Shown: piece by piece, positions 46,270 through 55,012 of the stretch
Layout of the letters: each line of letters opens with the position of its first letter
Position numbering within the stretch: position 1 is the stretch's first letter
From: Pseudomonas parakoreensis
GTDB taxonomy: Bacteria > Pseudomonadota > Gammaproteobacteria > Pseudomonadales > Pseudomonadaceae
Reading direction: 5' to 3'
Assembly: GCF_021602155.1 (NCBI RefSeq)
Contig: NZ_BQHY01000016.1
Span: 1-64,000, forward strand
DNA: 64,000 nt
Translations under genes and position numbers: made by a program
The notes under the pieces: model-generated
What the model was told of the DNA's origin: nothing
The model's input: only the letters and a program-made list of their open reading frames with translations
The model's database searches: none

Positions 46270-47276
46270 TAACGCAGCACCTCCATATGAACGTCAGCGG
46301 CGGTGAAGCGGGCAAAGGCCGCCTCCATGTCGCCACCGGTGACGGCGAGGGTCAACTGCCCGTACGGAATGTCTTTGATGCGGTCGATGCGACCGGCAAG
46401 GATGCTGTAGTCGACCCCGGTTTCCCGGGCAACGGTACCGAGCAACGGCGCGTAGGTCGCTTCGCCCTGGAAGGTCAGACGCACGATGCGACCCGGCACA
46501 TGAGCGAAGTCATCGCGCTGTTCGCTTTCGTCGATCTGCTCGCTTTCCTGGACGAAACGCTTGGTGGTCGGGTGCTGCGGATGCAGGAACACATCGGCCA
46601 CCGAACCTTGCTCGACGATCACCCCGGCGTCCATCACCGCGACCTGATCGCAGACGCGACGGATCACGTCCATCTCGTGGGTGATCAGGACGATGGTCAG
46701 TTTCAGCTCACGGTTGATCTCGGCCAGCAGTTGCAAAACCGACGCGGTGGTCTGCGGGTCGAGGGCGCTGGTGGCCTCGTCGCACAGCAGAATCTTCGGC
46801 TTGGTCGCCAGGGCGCGGGCGATGCCGACGCGCTGTTTCTGGCCGCCGGACAGCTGCGCCGGGTATTTCCTGGCGTGATCGGACAGACCGACCCGCGCCA
46901 GCAATTCGGCGACACGCTGGTTGATCTCGCTGCTCGACAGTTCGCCGGCCAGGGTCAGCGGCAGCGCGACGTTGTCGGCCACGGTCTTGGAGGCAAGCAG
47001 GTTGAAGTGCTGGAAGATCATCCCGACTTGCTGGCGGAAACGGCGCAGGCCGTTGGCGTCCAGCGCGGTGACTTCTTCGCCGTCGACGATGATCTTGCCG
47101 CCGCTGGAGTCTTCCAGGCGATTGATCAGACGCAGCAGGGTACTTTTTCCCGCACCGGAATGGCCGATCAGGCCGAAGACCTGACCGTTTTCAATCGAAA
47201 GACTGGTCGGGTGCAGGGCGGGGATGTCCTTACCGGCGACGCGGTAAGTTTTGTGGACGTTTTGAAACTCGATCAC
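46269..47276 (-). CDS. metN: Methionine ABC transporter ATP-binding protein
   Basis: The 335-residue ATPase has Walker [16 protein letters not shown] (near residue 37), signature [15 protein letters not shown], and Walker [16 protein letters not shown]-terminal NIL domain (from about residue 260) gives the feedback inhibition by methionine known for MetN. It is the first gene of metNIQ. The upstream 260 bp contain promoters for this operon and for the divergent katE. Confidence 0.96.
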   Translation of the reverse strand: MIEFQNVHKTYRVAGKDIPALHPTSLSIENGQVFGLIGHSGAGKSTLLRLINRLEDSSGGKIIVDGEEVTALDANGLRRFRQQVGMIFQHFNLLASKTVADNVALPLTLAGELSSSEINQRVAELLARVGLSDHARKYPAQLSGGQKQRVGIARALATKPKILLCDEATSALDPQTTASVLQLLAEINRELKLTIVLITHEMDVIRRVCDQVAVMDAGVIVEQGSVADVFLHPQHPTTKRFVQESEQIDESEQRDDFAHVPGRIVRLTFQGEATYAPLLGTVARETGVDYSILAGRIDRIKDIPYGQLTLAVTGGDMEAAFARFTAADVHMEVLR

Positions 47277-47411
47277 GTAGCGAACCTTGTGGGGCGCGTT
47301 AGAAAAGGATCAGCGGTTAGCCGGGCGCGCATTTTAGCCTGTCCGTATAGAGGTTCTTAGCATTTATTTCGCAATTAACCTTCGATTTGGCAATAACAAG
47401 ATCAAAGGTCA

Positions 47412-47433
47412 TAAAAAAGGAACGCCCGTTCCT
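47412..47433 (-). terminator. Terminator-like hairpin upstream of metN
   Basis: On the minus strand AGGAAC/GTTCCT form a 6-bp stem around GGGC, followed by TTTTTTATG. It lies upstream of metN, so it could be a leader attenuator of metN or stop antisense transcription of katE. No methionine riboswitch signature is visible. Confidence 0.45.
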
Positions 47434-47498
47434 GCTCATTGGTCACTAGTTAAGCGACTTGAAACCCTGGGTAACCGTGCCCGGAAACGCTCAAGAGT

Positions 47499-47514
47499 CC
47501 CCGTTGAAACGGGG
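47499..47514 (+). promoter_or_regulatory. Hairpin just before the katE ribosome-binding site
   Basis: CCCCGT and ACGGGG pair around TGAA, ending 7 bp before the AGGAG of katE. It may affect translation initiation. Confidence 0.4.
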
Positions 47515-47536
47515 TCAACCGAGGAGTTTACGTCTG

Positions 47537-49678
47537 ATGAGCAGCAAGAAACCTACCACCGACAAAAGCCAGCTGGCCGGAACCGATACCAAGGATCGCG
47601 CCAACACCAACGCCAAACTCGACAGCCTGGAGAAGTTTCGCTCCGACGCTACCGGCCAGGCCCTGCGCACCAATCAGGGGGTGAAGGTCGCCGATAACCA
47701 GAACACCCTCAAGGCCGGCCCGCGGGGGCCGTCGTTGCTGGAAGACTTCATCATGCGTGAGAAAATCACGCACTTTGACCATGAACGCATTCCGGAGCGC
47801 ATCGTCCATGCCCGCGGCACCGGCGCGCATGGTTTCTTTCAGGCCTACGAGAACCATTCGGCGCTGACCAAGGCCGGTTTCCTGCAGGACCCAGGGAAAA
47901 AGACGCCGGTGTTCGTGCGCTTTTCCACGGTGCAGGGACCACGCGGCTCCGGCGATACCGTGCGTGACGTGCGCGGTTTCGCGGTGAAGTTCTTCACCGA
48001 CGAGGGCAACTTCGACCTGGTCGGCAACAACATGCCGGTGTTCTTCATTCAGGACGCGATCAAGTTTCCCGACTTCGTCCACGCGGTGAAGCCCGAGCCG
48101 CACAATGAGATCCCCACCGGCGGTTCGGCCCACGACACCTTCTGGGACTTCGTTTCGCTGGTGCCGGAATCGGCGCACATGGTGATCTGGGCCATGTCTG
48201 ACCGGGCAATCCCGAAAAGCCTGCGCAGCATGCAGGGCTTTGGCGTGCACACCTTCCGCCTGGTCAACGCCGAGGGCAAATCACGCTTCGTCAAATTCCA
48301 CTGGCGCCCGACCGCCGGCACCTGTTCGCTGGTATGGGACGAAGCGCAGAAGCTCGCCGGTAAAGACACCGACTACCACCGTCGCGACCTCTGGGAAGCC
48401 ATCGAGATGGGCGACTACCCGGAATGGGAGCTGGGCGTACAGATCATCGAGGAGGAAAACGAACACGACTTCGATTTCGACATCCTCGACCCGACCAAGC
48501 TGATCCCCGAAGAAATCGTGCCGATCACCCCGCTGGGCAAAATGACCCTGAACCGCAACCCGGACAACTTCTTCGCCGAGACCGAGCAGGTCGCGTTTTG
48601 CCCGGGCCACATCGTGCCCGGCATCGACTTCTCCAACGATCCATTGCTGCAAGGCCGGCTGTTTTCCTACACCGATACGCAAATCAGCCGACTGGGTGGG
48701 CCGAACTTTCATGAGCTGCCGATCAACCGCCCGGTGGCGCCATTCCACAACGGCCAGCGCGACGCGCAGCACCGCACGGTGATCGACAAGGGTCGCGCCT
48801 CCTACGAGCCGAACTCGATCGATGGCGGCTGGCCGAAAGAAACCCCACCAGCCGCGCAGGACGGCGGCTTCGAGAGCTACCCGGAACGCATCGATGCGAA
48901 CAAGATCCGCCAGCGTAGCGAGTCGTTCAGCGACCATTTCTCGCAAGCACGGCTGTTCTTCAACAGCATGAGTGAGCACGAGAAGGAACACATCATCGCC
49001 GCTTACAGCTTCGAGCTGGGCAAGGTCGAACGCGAGTTCATCCGTGCACGGCAGGTGAATGACATTCTCGCCAACATTGACCTGGAATTGGCCAAGCGCG
49101 TGGCGGCCAACCTCGGGTTGCCAGCGCCAAGCAAAGGCACGGTCGAGGTGCGTAAAACCTCGTTCGATCATTCGCCAGCGCTGAGTCAGGCGAATCTGCT
49201 GCCAGAGGACATCAAAACCCGCAAAGTGGCGATTCTTGCCGCTAACGGCGTCGATGGTGCGGCGATTGATGCGATGAAAAAGGCTTTGGCGGCTGAAGGC
49301 GCACATGCCAAGCTGCTCGGCCCGACTTCGGCACCGGTGAAGACTGCCGACGGCAAAGCCCTGCCAGTGGACGCATCAATGGAAGGCATGCCTTCAGTGA
49401 TCTTCGATGCGGTGTTCGTGCCCGGTGGCGCGGCGTCGATCAAGGCGTTGAGTGGCGACGGCGTGGCGCTGCATTATCTGCTGGAGGCGTACAAGCACCT
49501 GAAGGCGATTGCGCTGCACGGCGATGCCAAGCAGTTGCAGGATCTGCTGAAGCTGGAGGCGGATGCAGGGTTGCTGCAGGGCAAGGATGTGCCGGGATTG
49601 ACCAAGCCGTTCTTTGCGGCGATCGGGCAGCATCGGGTCTGGGCGCGGGAGTCTAAGGCCAAGGCCATTCCAGCCTAA
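47537..49678 (+). CDS. katE: Large-subunit monofunctional catalase (HPII/KatE type)
   Basis: The 713-residue clade 2 catalase decomposes hydrogen peroxide. The active-site histidine is H91 in [11 protein letters not shown] and the heme-ligand tyrosine is Y378 in RLFSYTDTQ. The C-terminal 150 residues form the class I glutaminase-like (DJ-1/PfpI fold) domain seen in HPII, starting near [21 protein letters not shown] 47537 follows AGGAG. KatE is often RpoS-controlled, but I see no clear promoter. Confidence 0.95.
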   Translation: MSSKKPTTDKSQLAGTDTKDRANTNAKLDSLEKFRSDATGQALRTNQGVKVADNQNTLKAGPRGPSLLEDFIMREKITHFDHERIPERIVHARGTGAHGFFQAYENHSALTKAGFLQDPGKKTPVFVRFSTVQGPRGSGDTVRDVRGFAVKFFTDEGNFDLVGNNMPVFFIQDAIKFPDFVHAVKPEPHNEIPTGGSAHDTFWDFVSLVPESAHMVIWAMSDRAIPKSLRSMQGFGVHTFRLVNAEGKSRFVKFHWRPTAGTCSLVWDEAQKLAGKDTDYHRRDLWEAIEMGDYPEWELGVQIIEEENEHDFDFDILDPTKLIPEEIVPITPLGKMTLNRNPDNFFAETEQVAFCPGHIVPGIDFSNDPLLQGRLFSYTDTQISRLGGPNFHELPINRPVAPFHNGQRDAQHRTVIDKGRASYEPNSIDGGWPKETPPAAQDGGFESYPERIDANKIRQRSESFSDHFSQARLFFNSMSEHEKEHIIAAYSFELGKVEREFIRARQVNDILANIDLELAKRVAANLGLPAPSKGTVEVRKTSFDHSPALSQANLLPEDIKTRKVAILAANGVDGAAIDAMKKALAAEGAHAKLLGPTSAPVKTADGKALPVDASMEGMPSVIFDAVFVPGGAASIKALSGDGVALHYLLEAYKHLKAIALHGDAKQLQDLLKLEADAGLLQGKDVPGLTKPFFAAIGQHRVWARESKAKAIPA

Positions 49679-49680
49679 AG

Positions 49681-49757
49681 CAAAAGATCGCAGCCTTCGG
49701 CAGCTCCTACAGGGTTTACTTGCACCTGTAGGAGCTACCGGAGGCTGCGATCTTTTA
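49681..49757. repeat. REP pair, TAGGAGCTGCCG family, copy 4
   Basis: CAAAAGATCGCAGCCTTCGG...CTCCTACAGG and the inverse CCTGTAGGAGCTACCGGAGG...GATCTTTTA lie between convergent katE and the lipoprotein gene. The last bases of the repeat provide the TAA stop of the lipoprotein gene. Confidence 0.9.
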
Positions 49758-50468
49758 GGGTTTGGCTGGAATCAAGACCATCTGCGCCGGCACTGTACGC
49801 AGGATCTGTTTCTCAATCTTCAGCTCGAAATCCGGATTCAATTTCTTCACACGTTTTTTCAGCAACGTCGCCAGCCAAGGGTAATCCTGGGTCCGCGGCG
49901 CCTGAATGCTGACAGCGCACTCATAATTCACCACGTCGGCGGCGATCGCATCCAGTTGCCGGCGAAGTTTGCGGCTATCGTTGATGTTCAACGCCACCGT
50001 GGTGCTTTCGGCAGTCGGATCAATGACCTTGGCTTTCGGTTTGGCTTCGGCCGCCAGCAGCGCCGCTTCGGCTTTTTCCAGCTCGGCTTTGCGAGCTTCG
50101 GTGATGGCGCCATTGACGCCACCGGTCAGTGCCGGGGCTTTGGGCATCAGGGCACGGGCGCGGCTCAGCGCGGTGGCTGCCGCATTCACATCACCTTTCT
50201 GCAATACGATCTGGCTGCGGCGCAAGTAGGCTTCGGCCAGCTGGCGCTGGTATTGCTCAAGGGACTGATCGTTGGGGTTCTGTGCCTGCAAGGCGGCCAA
50301 TTGGTCTTCGGCGGTGGCCAGTTCGCTGCTGGCCAGGCTTTGCTCCAGCTGTGCGATGGCCGTGGCCCGCGCGTCGGGGGCTTCGGCCACCGGCGGCGTG
50401 CTTTGGCAGGCGCCCAGCAGCACGGAAAATGCGACAAGGAGCAGATAACGGGAGGCGAACGGCTTCAT
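49755..50468 (-). CDS. Lipoprotein with TPR-like helices, PA5502-type
   Basis: The 237-residue protein has lipobox LLGAC (LLLVAFSVLLGACQSTPPVA) and a helical, TPR-like domain (LASSELATAEDQLAALQAQN, SLEQYQRQLAEAYLRRSQIV), then a C-terminal beta-rich part (LKKRVKKLNPDFELKIEKQI). It lies next to the zinc uptake operon, 38 bp after znuB, as in other pseudomonads. Function unknown; a role in envelope or zinc homeostasis is possible. Confidence 0.8.
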   Translation of the reverse strand: MKPFASRYLLLVAFSVLLGACQSTPPVAEAPDARATAIAQLEQSLASSELATAEDQLAALQAQNPNDQSLEQYQRQLAEAYLRRSQIVLQKGDVNAAATALSRARALMPKAPALTGGVNGAITEARKAELEKAEAALLAAEAKPKAKVIDPTAESTTVALNINDSRKLRRQLDAIAADVVNYECAVSIQAPRTQDYPWLATLLKKRVKKLNPDFELKIEKQILRTVPAQMVLIPAKP

Positions 50469-50505
50469 TCCTGCGACTCTCTAATTGCGCAAAAAGCGAG
50501 CAAGT

Positions 50506-51294
50506 CTACACCCCTCGACGGGGCAGAACAAAACTCAGCAGAAACAGTGCGGCCGCTGTCACAACGATCGACGGTCCCGCCGGGGTGTCCTTGAACCATG
50601 ACAGCGCCAGCCCGCCACACACCGCGAGCATGCCCAGCAGGCTCGCGCCCAGCGCCATCTGCTCCGGCGAGCGGGCGTGACGTTGTGCCGCAGCCGCCGG
50701 GATGATCAGCAGCGAAGTGATCAGCAACACACCGACGATTTTCATCGCCACCGCGATCACCACCGCAATCAACAGCATCAGCGCCATGCGCAGGCCCGCC
50801 ACCGGCAGACCTTCGACCTTGGCCAACTCCTCATGCACGGTAATCGCCAGCAGCGGCCGCCACAGTGTCACCAGCAACACCAGCACTGCCGCGCTGCCGC
50901 CGAGGATCCACGCCAGGTCGGTCGGACTGATCGCCAGCAGGTCGCCGAACAGATAGGCCATCAGGTCGATCCGCACTTCATGCATGAAGCTTAGTACCAC
51001 CAGGCCAAGAGAGAGCGTGCTCGGTGCAAGAATCCCCAACAGCGTGTCGGAGGCCAGCGGTTGACGCTGCTGCAAGGTCACCAGCAACACTGCCAGCAGC
51101 AGGCAGCCGACGGTCACCGCGACCGTCGGGCTGACATCCAGCAGAAAGCCCAGCGCCACGCCGAGCAGCGCGGCGTGGGACAGGGTGTCGCCGAAATAGG
51201 CCATGCGCCGCCAGACCACAAACGAACCAAGCGGCCCGGCGACCACCGCCAGTGCCAGACCTGCAAGCAGGGCATACAACAGAAAATCAGCCAT
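50506..51294 (-). CDS. znuB: High-affinity zinc ABC transporter permease
   Basis: The 262-residue permease of the ABC-3 family has about seven or eight helices ([40 protein letters not shown]). It forms the channel for zinc across the inner membrane. The start at 51294 overlaps znuC by 8 bp, so the two are coupled. Confidence 0.95.
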   Translation of the reverse strand: MADFLLYALLAGLALAVVAGPLGSFVVWRRMAYFGDTLSHAALLGVALGFLLDVSPTVAVTVGCLLLAVLLVTLQQRQPLASDTLLGILAPSTLSLGLVVLSFMHEVRIDLMAYLFGDLLAISPTDLAWILGGSAAVLVLLVTLWRPLLAITVHEELAKVEGLPVAGLRMALMLLIAVVIAVAMKIVGVLLITSLLIIPAAAAQRHARSPEQMALGASLLGMLAVCGGLALSWFKDTPAGPSIVVTAAALFLLSFVLPRRGV

Positions 51295-52072
51295 GCTTGC
51301 AGTGGTCTCCGTGAACGTGGGTGTGGCCCGCACCGGGCGCCTTGACCACAGAACCGTGCAGGTCATGGGCGTGGTCGTGATGGTGGTGATAGATCGCCAG
51401 ACTCGGCGCATTCTTGCCGAACAGCTCGACGAACGCCGGATCGCCGCTGACTTGCTCGGGATGCCCCGAGCAGCAGACGTGGCGATTCAGGCACACCACC
51501 TGATCGGTGGTGCTCATGACAAGGTGCAAATCGTGGGACACCATCAGCACGCCGCAGCCGTGACGGTCACGCAGGCGGGTGATCAGGCTGTAGAGCTCGG
51601 CTTGCCCGGCGACATCGACGCCTTGAACCGGCTCGTCCAGCACCAGCAACTCTGGTTCACGCAGCAGCGCCCGGGCCAGCAACACTCGCTGCATCTCACC
51701 GCCGGAAACGCTTTGCACCGGGCTGTCGATGACGTGTTCGGCGCCGACTTCTTTCAGCGCCGCCAACGCGCGCGGGCGGTCTACACCGGGCACCAGGCGC
51801 AGGAAGCGCAGCACCGACAGCGGCAAGGTCGGGTCGACGTGCAGCTTTTGCGGCATGTAGCCAACGCGCAGTTTCGGCTTGCGCCAGACGCTGCCGCTGT
51901 CCGGCTTCAGCAGCCCGAGTACGGCGCGCACCAGGGTGGTCTTGCCGGCGCCGTTGGGGCCGATCAGGGTGACGATCTGCCCCGGCTCGACGCTCAGCTC
52001 GATGTTGTCGAGCACGGTCTGCCCGGCAAACGTGACAGCAACGTGCTGAAGACGGATCAACGGGTTGCTCAT
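51287..52072 (-). CDS. znuC: Zinc ABC transporter ATP-binding protein
   Basis: The 261-residue ATPase has Walker [18 protein letters not shown], signature [16 protein letters not shown] and Walker [13 protein letters not shown]. The C-terminus is His-rich ([26 protein letters not shown]), probably for zinc. The start at 52072 shares one base with the zur stop. It powers ZnuB. Confidence 0.96.
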   Translation of the reverse strand: MSNPLIRLQHVAVTFAGQTVLDNIELSVEPGQIVTLIGPNGAGKTTLVRAVLGLLKPDSGSVWRKPKLRVGYMPQKLHVDPTLPLSVLRFLRLVPGVDRPRALAALKEVGAEHVIDSPVQSVSGGEMQRVLLARALLREPELLVLDEPVQGVDVAGQAELYSLITRLRDRHGCGVLMVSHDLHLVMSTTDQVVCLNRHVCCSGHPEQVSGDPAFVELFGKNAPSLAIYHHHHDHAHDLHGSVVKAPGAGHTHVHGDHCKHG

Positions 52073-52554
52073 CAAGCCCCCTGGCAACCGGCGCACAGGC
52101 CGACCACTTCAACGGTCTGCGCTTCGACAATGAACCCGACGTCTTTGGCGCTGTGGATAATCGCGTCGCTGATGGCTTTCTGTTCCAGCTCGATCGCGGC
52201 GTGGCACTCGCGGCAGATCAGAAACTGGCCCTGATGCGCATGCTCCGGATGCACACAGCCAACGAAGGCGTTGAGTGAAGAGATGCGGTGCACCAGGCCG
52301 TTTTCCAGCAGGAAATCCAGCGCGCGGTAAACGGTTGGCGGCGCGGCGCGACGGCCGTCCTGTTCGCTCAATACCGCAAGAATGTCGTAGGCGCCCAGCG
52401 GCTTGTGGCTCTGCCATACCAGTTCCAGCACCCGCCGGCGCAGCGCAGTCAGGCGCAGGCCTTTCTGGGCGCACAAGGTATCGGCCTCGGTCAGTGCGCT
52501 GTGCACGCAATGAGAGTGGTCGTGGGGACGGCTGGCAATCGGTGTAATAGGCAT
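52072..52554 (-). CDS. zur: Zinc uptake regulator (Fur family)
   Basis: The 160-residue Fur-family repressor has a winged-helix domain ([20 protein letters not shown]) and zinc sites: [20 protein letters not shown] and the final VGLCAGCQG. It represses znuABC when zinc is plentiful. It heads the zur-znuC-znuB operon and diverges from znuA across 66 bp. Confidence 0.95.
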   Translation of the reverse strand: MPITPIASRPHDHSHCVHSALTEADTLCAQKGLRLTALRRRVLELVWQSHKPLGAYDILAVLSEQDGRRAAPPTVYRALDFLLENGLVHRISSLNAFVGCVHPEHAHQGQFLICRECHAAIELEQKAISDAIIHSAKDVGFIVEAQTVEVVGLCAGCQGA

Positions 52555-52580
52555 GGGCGGCGACGAGTTTTGATAGAGAC

Positions 52581-52593
52581 GTTATTATGTTAC
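52581..52593. promoter_or_regulatory. Candidate Zur operator between zur and znuA
   Basis: GTTATTATGTTAC (52581-52593) matches 9 of 13 positions of the GTTATAnTATAAC core of Zur boxes. It lies in the 66-bp gap of the divergent zur and znuA genes, where a Zur site is expected. Confidence 0.5.
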
Positions 52594-52620
52594 CCGTTCT
52601 CGCCTCCTTGAGTGGTCATC

Positions 52621-53541
52621 GTGTCCCGACTTTTTTCTGTTTTTGTGGCTTTTGTCGCCAGTTTTCTGCTGATCGGTTCGGCTCAGGCCGAGGTCAAGGT
52701 TCTCACCAGCATCAAACCGTTGCAGTTGATCGCTGCAGCGGTCCAGGACGGTGTGGCCATCCCGGAAGTGCTGCTGCCGCCGGGTGCTTCGCCGCATAAC
52801 TACGCACTACGCCCGTCCGACGTGCGCAAGGTGCAATCGGTGGACCTTTTGTACTGGATCGGCCCGGACATGGAAGGTTTCCTGCCGCGTGTGCTCAGCG
52901 GTCGAACGCTGCCAAGCGTCGCCGTGCAGGATCTGCCGGGCATGAAATTGCGCCGCTTTGCCGAAGACAGCCATTCCCACGCCGAAGACGCCGACGAGCA
53001 TGATCACGATCATCGTCCGGGTACGCTGGACGCGCATTTGTGGCTATCGCCGGTCAACGCCCGAGTCATTGCCGGGAAAATGGCTGCCGACCTCAGCGCT
53101 GCCGATCCGGCCAACGCCGAACGCTATCAGCGCAACGCCAAGGCCTTCGATGAGCGTCTCGATGCGTTGGACGCGCGGCTGAAGCAGCGTCTGGCCAGCG
53201 TTGAAGGCAAGCCGTATTTCGTGTTCCACGAAGCCTTCGACTATTTCGAAGATGCTTACGGCCTGAAACACACTGGCGTGTTCAGCGTGGCAGCCGAAGT
53301 GCAACCGGGCGCGCAACATGTCGCCGCGATGCGCAAGCGTCTGCAGGAAGTGGGCAAGACCTGTGTGTTCAGCGAACCGCCACTGCGTCCGCGCCTGGCA
53401 GAAACCCTGGTGGCGGGCCTGCCAGTGAAGCTGGCGGAACTGGATGCGCTGGGCGGTTATACACCGGCGACGGCTCAAGGGTATGAGCAGGTGCTGGAGA
53501 AGCTGGGCAACGATTTGGCCGGCTGCCTGGAATCGTTGTAA
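52621..53541 (+). CDS. znuA: Zinc ABC transporter substrate-binding protein
   Basis: The 306-residue protein has signal peptide MSRLFSVFVAFVASFLLIGS ending near AQA and binds zinc in the periplasm. It has the flexible His-rich loop (DSHSHAEDADEHDHDH) near residue 118 and zinc-ligand histidines, for example in FHEAFDYF. The GTG at 52621 is preferred; a GTG at 52612 would add three residues. It is divergent from zur. Confidence 0.94.
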   Translation: MSRLFSVFVAFVASFLLIGSAQAEVKVLTSIKPLQLIAAAVQDGVAIPEVLLPPGASPHNYALRPSDVRKVQSVDLLYWIGPDMEGFLPRVLSGRTLPSVAVQDLPGMKLRRFAEDSHSHAEDADEHDHDHRPGTLDAHLWLSPVNARVIAGKMAADLSAADPANAERYQRNAKAFDERLDALDARLKQRLASVEGKPYFVFHEAFDYFEDAYGLKHTGVFSVAAEVQPGAQHVAAMRKRLQEVGKTCVFSEPPLRPRLAETLVAGLPVKLAELDALGGYTPATAQGYEQVLEKLGNDLAGCLESL

Positions 53542-53550
53542 CCCCAAAGA

Positions 53551-53621
53551 AAAAGATCGCAGCCTTCGGCAGCTCCTACATGGTGATCCCCTGTAGGAGC
53601 TGCCGAAGGCTGCGATCTTTT
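53551..53621. repeat. REP pair, TAGGAGCTGCCG family, copy 5
   Basis: AAAAGATCGCAGCCTTCGGC and the inverse GCCGAAGGCTGCGATCTTTT flank about 18 bp of spacer. The arms are perfect complements. It separates convergent znuA and thrB. Confidence 0.92.
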
Positions 53622-53625
53622 GATC

Positions 53626-54579
53626 TTAAAGAGCGAAGGGTAGCGGCGTATGCACCTGCTGCCGCTGCGCCAACCGCAACTCAAATTCCCGCGGATCGTG
53701 AATCAGCACGTCCTGCCCGGCAAACTGCTCGGCGGCGATCAACCGCGACAGCCAGAACCGCACGCACGCCACGCGCAGCATGGTCGGCCAGAGTTCAGCT
53801 TCAGCGGCAGTGAACGGACGCAGTGCCGCATAGGCGCCGAGGAATGCGCGGGCGCGCGGCCCGTCAATCAAGCCTTCCTCGTCTGAACACCAGTCATTCA
53901 AGGCGATCGCCACGTCGTAGAGCATCGGCCCCGAGCAGGCGTTGTAAAAGTCGATCAACCCGGTCAGGTGCGTGCCTTCGAACATCGCGTTATCGCGGAA
54001 CAGGTCGGCGTGAATGTTGGCCCGTGGCAGCGCGAGAATTTTGTCTTTCTGCACGGTGATTTCATCCAGCGCCTTGTGCAGCAGCGCACGCGGCTCGTCG
54101 CTCAAGTGCGAGAGAAACTCGTTGCCCTCCTCCAGCATCCAGTCCAGGCCACGATCGGTCTTGCGCTTGATCATGCGCTCGCCCTGGGTCGCCAGGTGCA
54201 GATGCGCCTGCAACTCGCCGACCTGCGCGCAATGCTGGGCGTTGGCGACCTTGATGTGTTTGCCGGACAGCCGTGGTTGCAGCAGCGCCGGCTTGCCCTT
54301 GAGCTCACGCAACGCCACGCCGTCAGTGGTGCGCAGCGCGTAAGGCACCGGCAGATCAGCCTCGTGCAACACGTCGAGCAGGTCGATGAAGAACGGCATT
54401 TCCTGCACCGGGCCACGTTCGACCAGGGTCAGGACGAATTCGCCCTGCTCCAGACTGATAAAGAAGTTGGTGTTTTCGCTGCCGGCGGCGATCCCCTGGA
54501 AATCAAGCAGACGGCCAAGCCCGTAAGGGTCAAGAAAGGTTTCCAGCTCTGGCCGAGCCAGGGGGGTGAACACAGACAT
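53626..54579 (-). CDS. thrB: Homoserine kinase (ThrB, APH-like type)
   Basis: The 317-residue kinase of the aminoglycoside-phosphotransferase fold phosphorylates homoserine in threonine synthesis. Motifs include GIAAGSENTNFFISLEQGEF (nucleotide loop), LPRANIHADLFRDNAMFEG with the catalytic aspartate, and LTGLIDFYNACSGPM with the metal-binding aspartate. This APH-type ThrB is the usual one in pseudomonads, unlike the GHMP-type of E. coli. The start is MSVFTPLARPELETF. Confidence 0.95.
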   Translation of the reverse strand: MSVFTPLARPELETFLDPYGLGRLLDFQGIAAGSENTNFFISLEQGEFVLTLVERGPVQEMPFFIDLLDVLHEADLPVPYALRTTDGVALRELKGKPALLQPRLSGKHIKVANAQHCAQVGELQAHLHLATQGERMIKRKTDRGLDWMLEEGNEFLSHLSDEPRALLHKALDEITVQKDKILALPRANIHADLFRDNAMFEGTHLTGLIDFYNACSGPMLYDVAIALNDWCSDEEGLIDGPRARAFLGAYAALRPFTAAEAELWPTMLRVACVRFWLSRLIAAEQFAGQDVLIHDPREFELRLAQRQQVHTPLPFAL

Positions 54580-54641
54580 GGTTAAAAACTGCTCAGTTCG
54601 GGCGCCGCGATCAAGCGGCGCCGATTAAAAAGTCAGGAATC

Positions 54642-54938
54642 TTACTTCCAGGTAAAGATTTCCCACGACGGAATCAGCATATCCGGCTGGTCGGAACGGA
54701 TGTAGTTCACGTCCGAACCATCGGCGCGCACCAGGAAATACGGTTTGCCGCCCTTCGGCGTGACCTTGATCGCATAAACGAAGCCACTGCGGCTGTATTC
54801 CTGAATGACCTTGTCGCCCTCGGTGTGCGTGTTAATGGTAACTTCCGGCTCCTTCGACGGCGCATCATCCGCCGCCATCGCGGCCAATGGTGAGACAGCA
54901 ATCAAACCGACCAGCAGCAAGCGATTTAACGTACGCAT
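54642..54938 (-). CDS. DUF2782 family secreted protein
   Basis: The 98-residue protein has signal peptide MRTLNRLLLVGLIAVSPLAAMA and a DUF2782 domain (GDKVIQEYSRSGFVYAIKVT, GKPYFLVRADGSDVNYIRSD), ending PSWEIFTWK. The family is small and conserved near polA in pseudomonads. Function unknown. It is upstream of thrB on the same strand with a 62-bp gap and divergent from polA. Confidence 0.87.
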   Translation of the reverse strand: MRTLNRLLLVGLIAVSPLAAMAADDAPSKEPEVTINTHTEGDKVIQEYSRSGFVYAIKVTPKGGKPYFLVRADGSDVNYIRSDQPDMLIPSWEIFTWK

Positions 54939-55012
54939 GATAACCTTGTCCCTTTGTCGTCAACGGTCCCGCTATTCTAGCGCCGGGCCCGCCGAAAAGG
55001 TTGATTCTGCTC

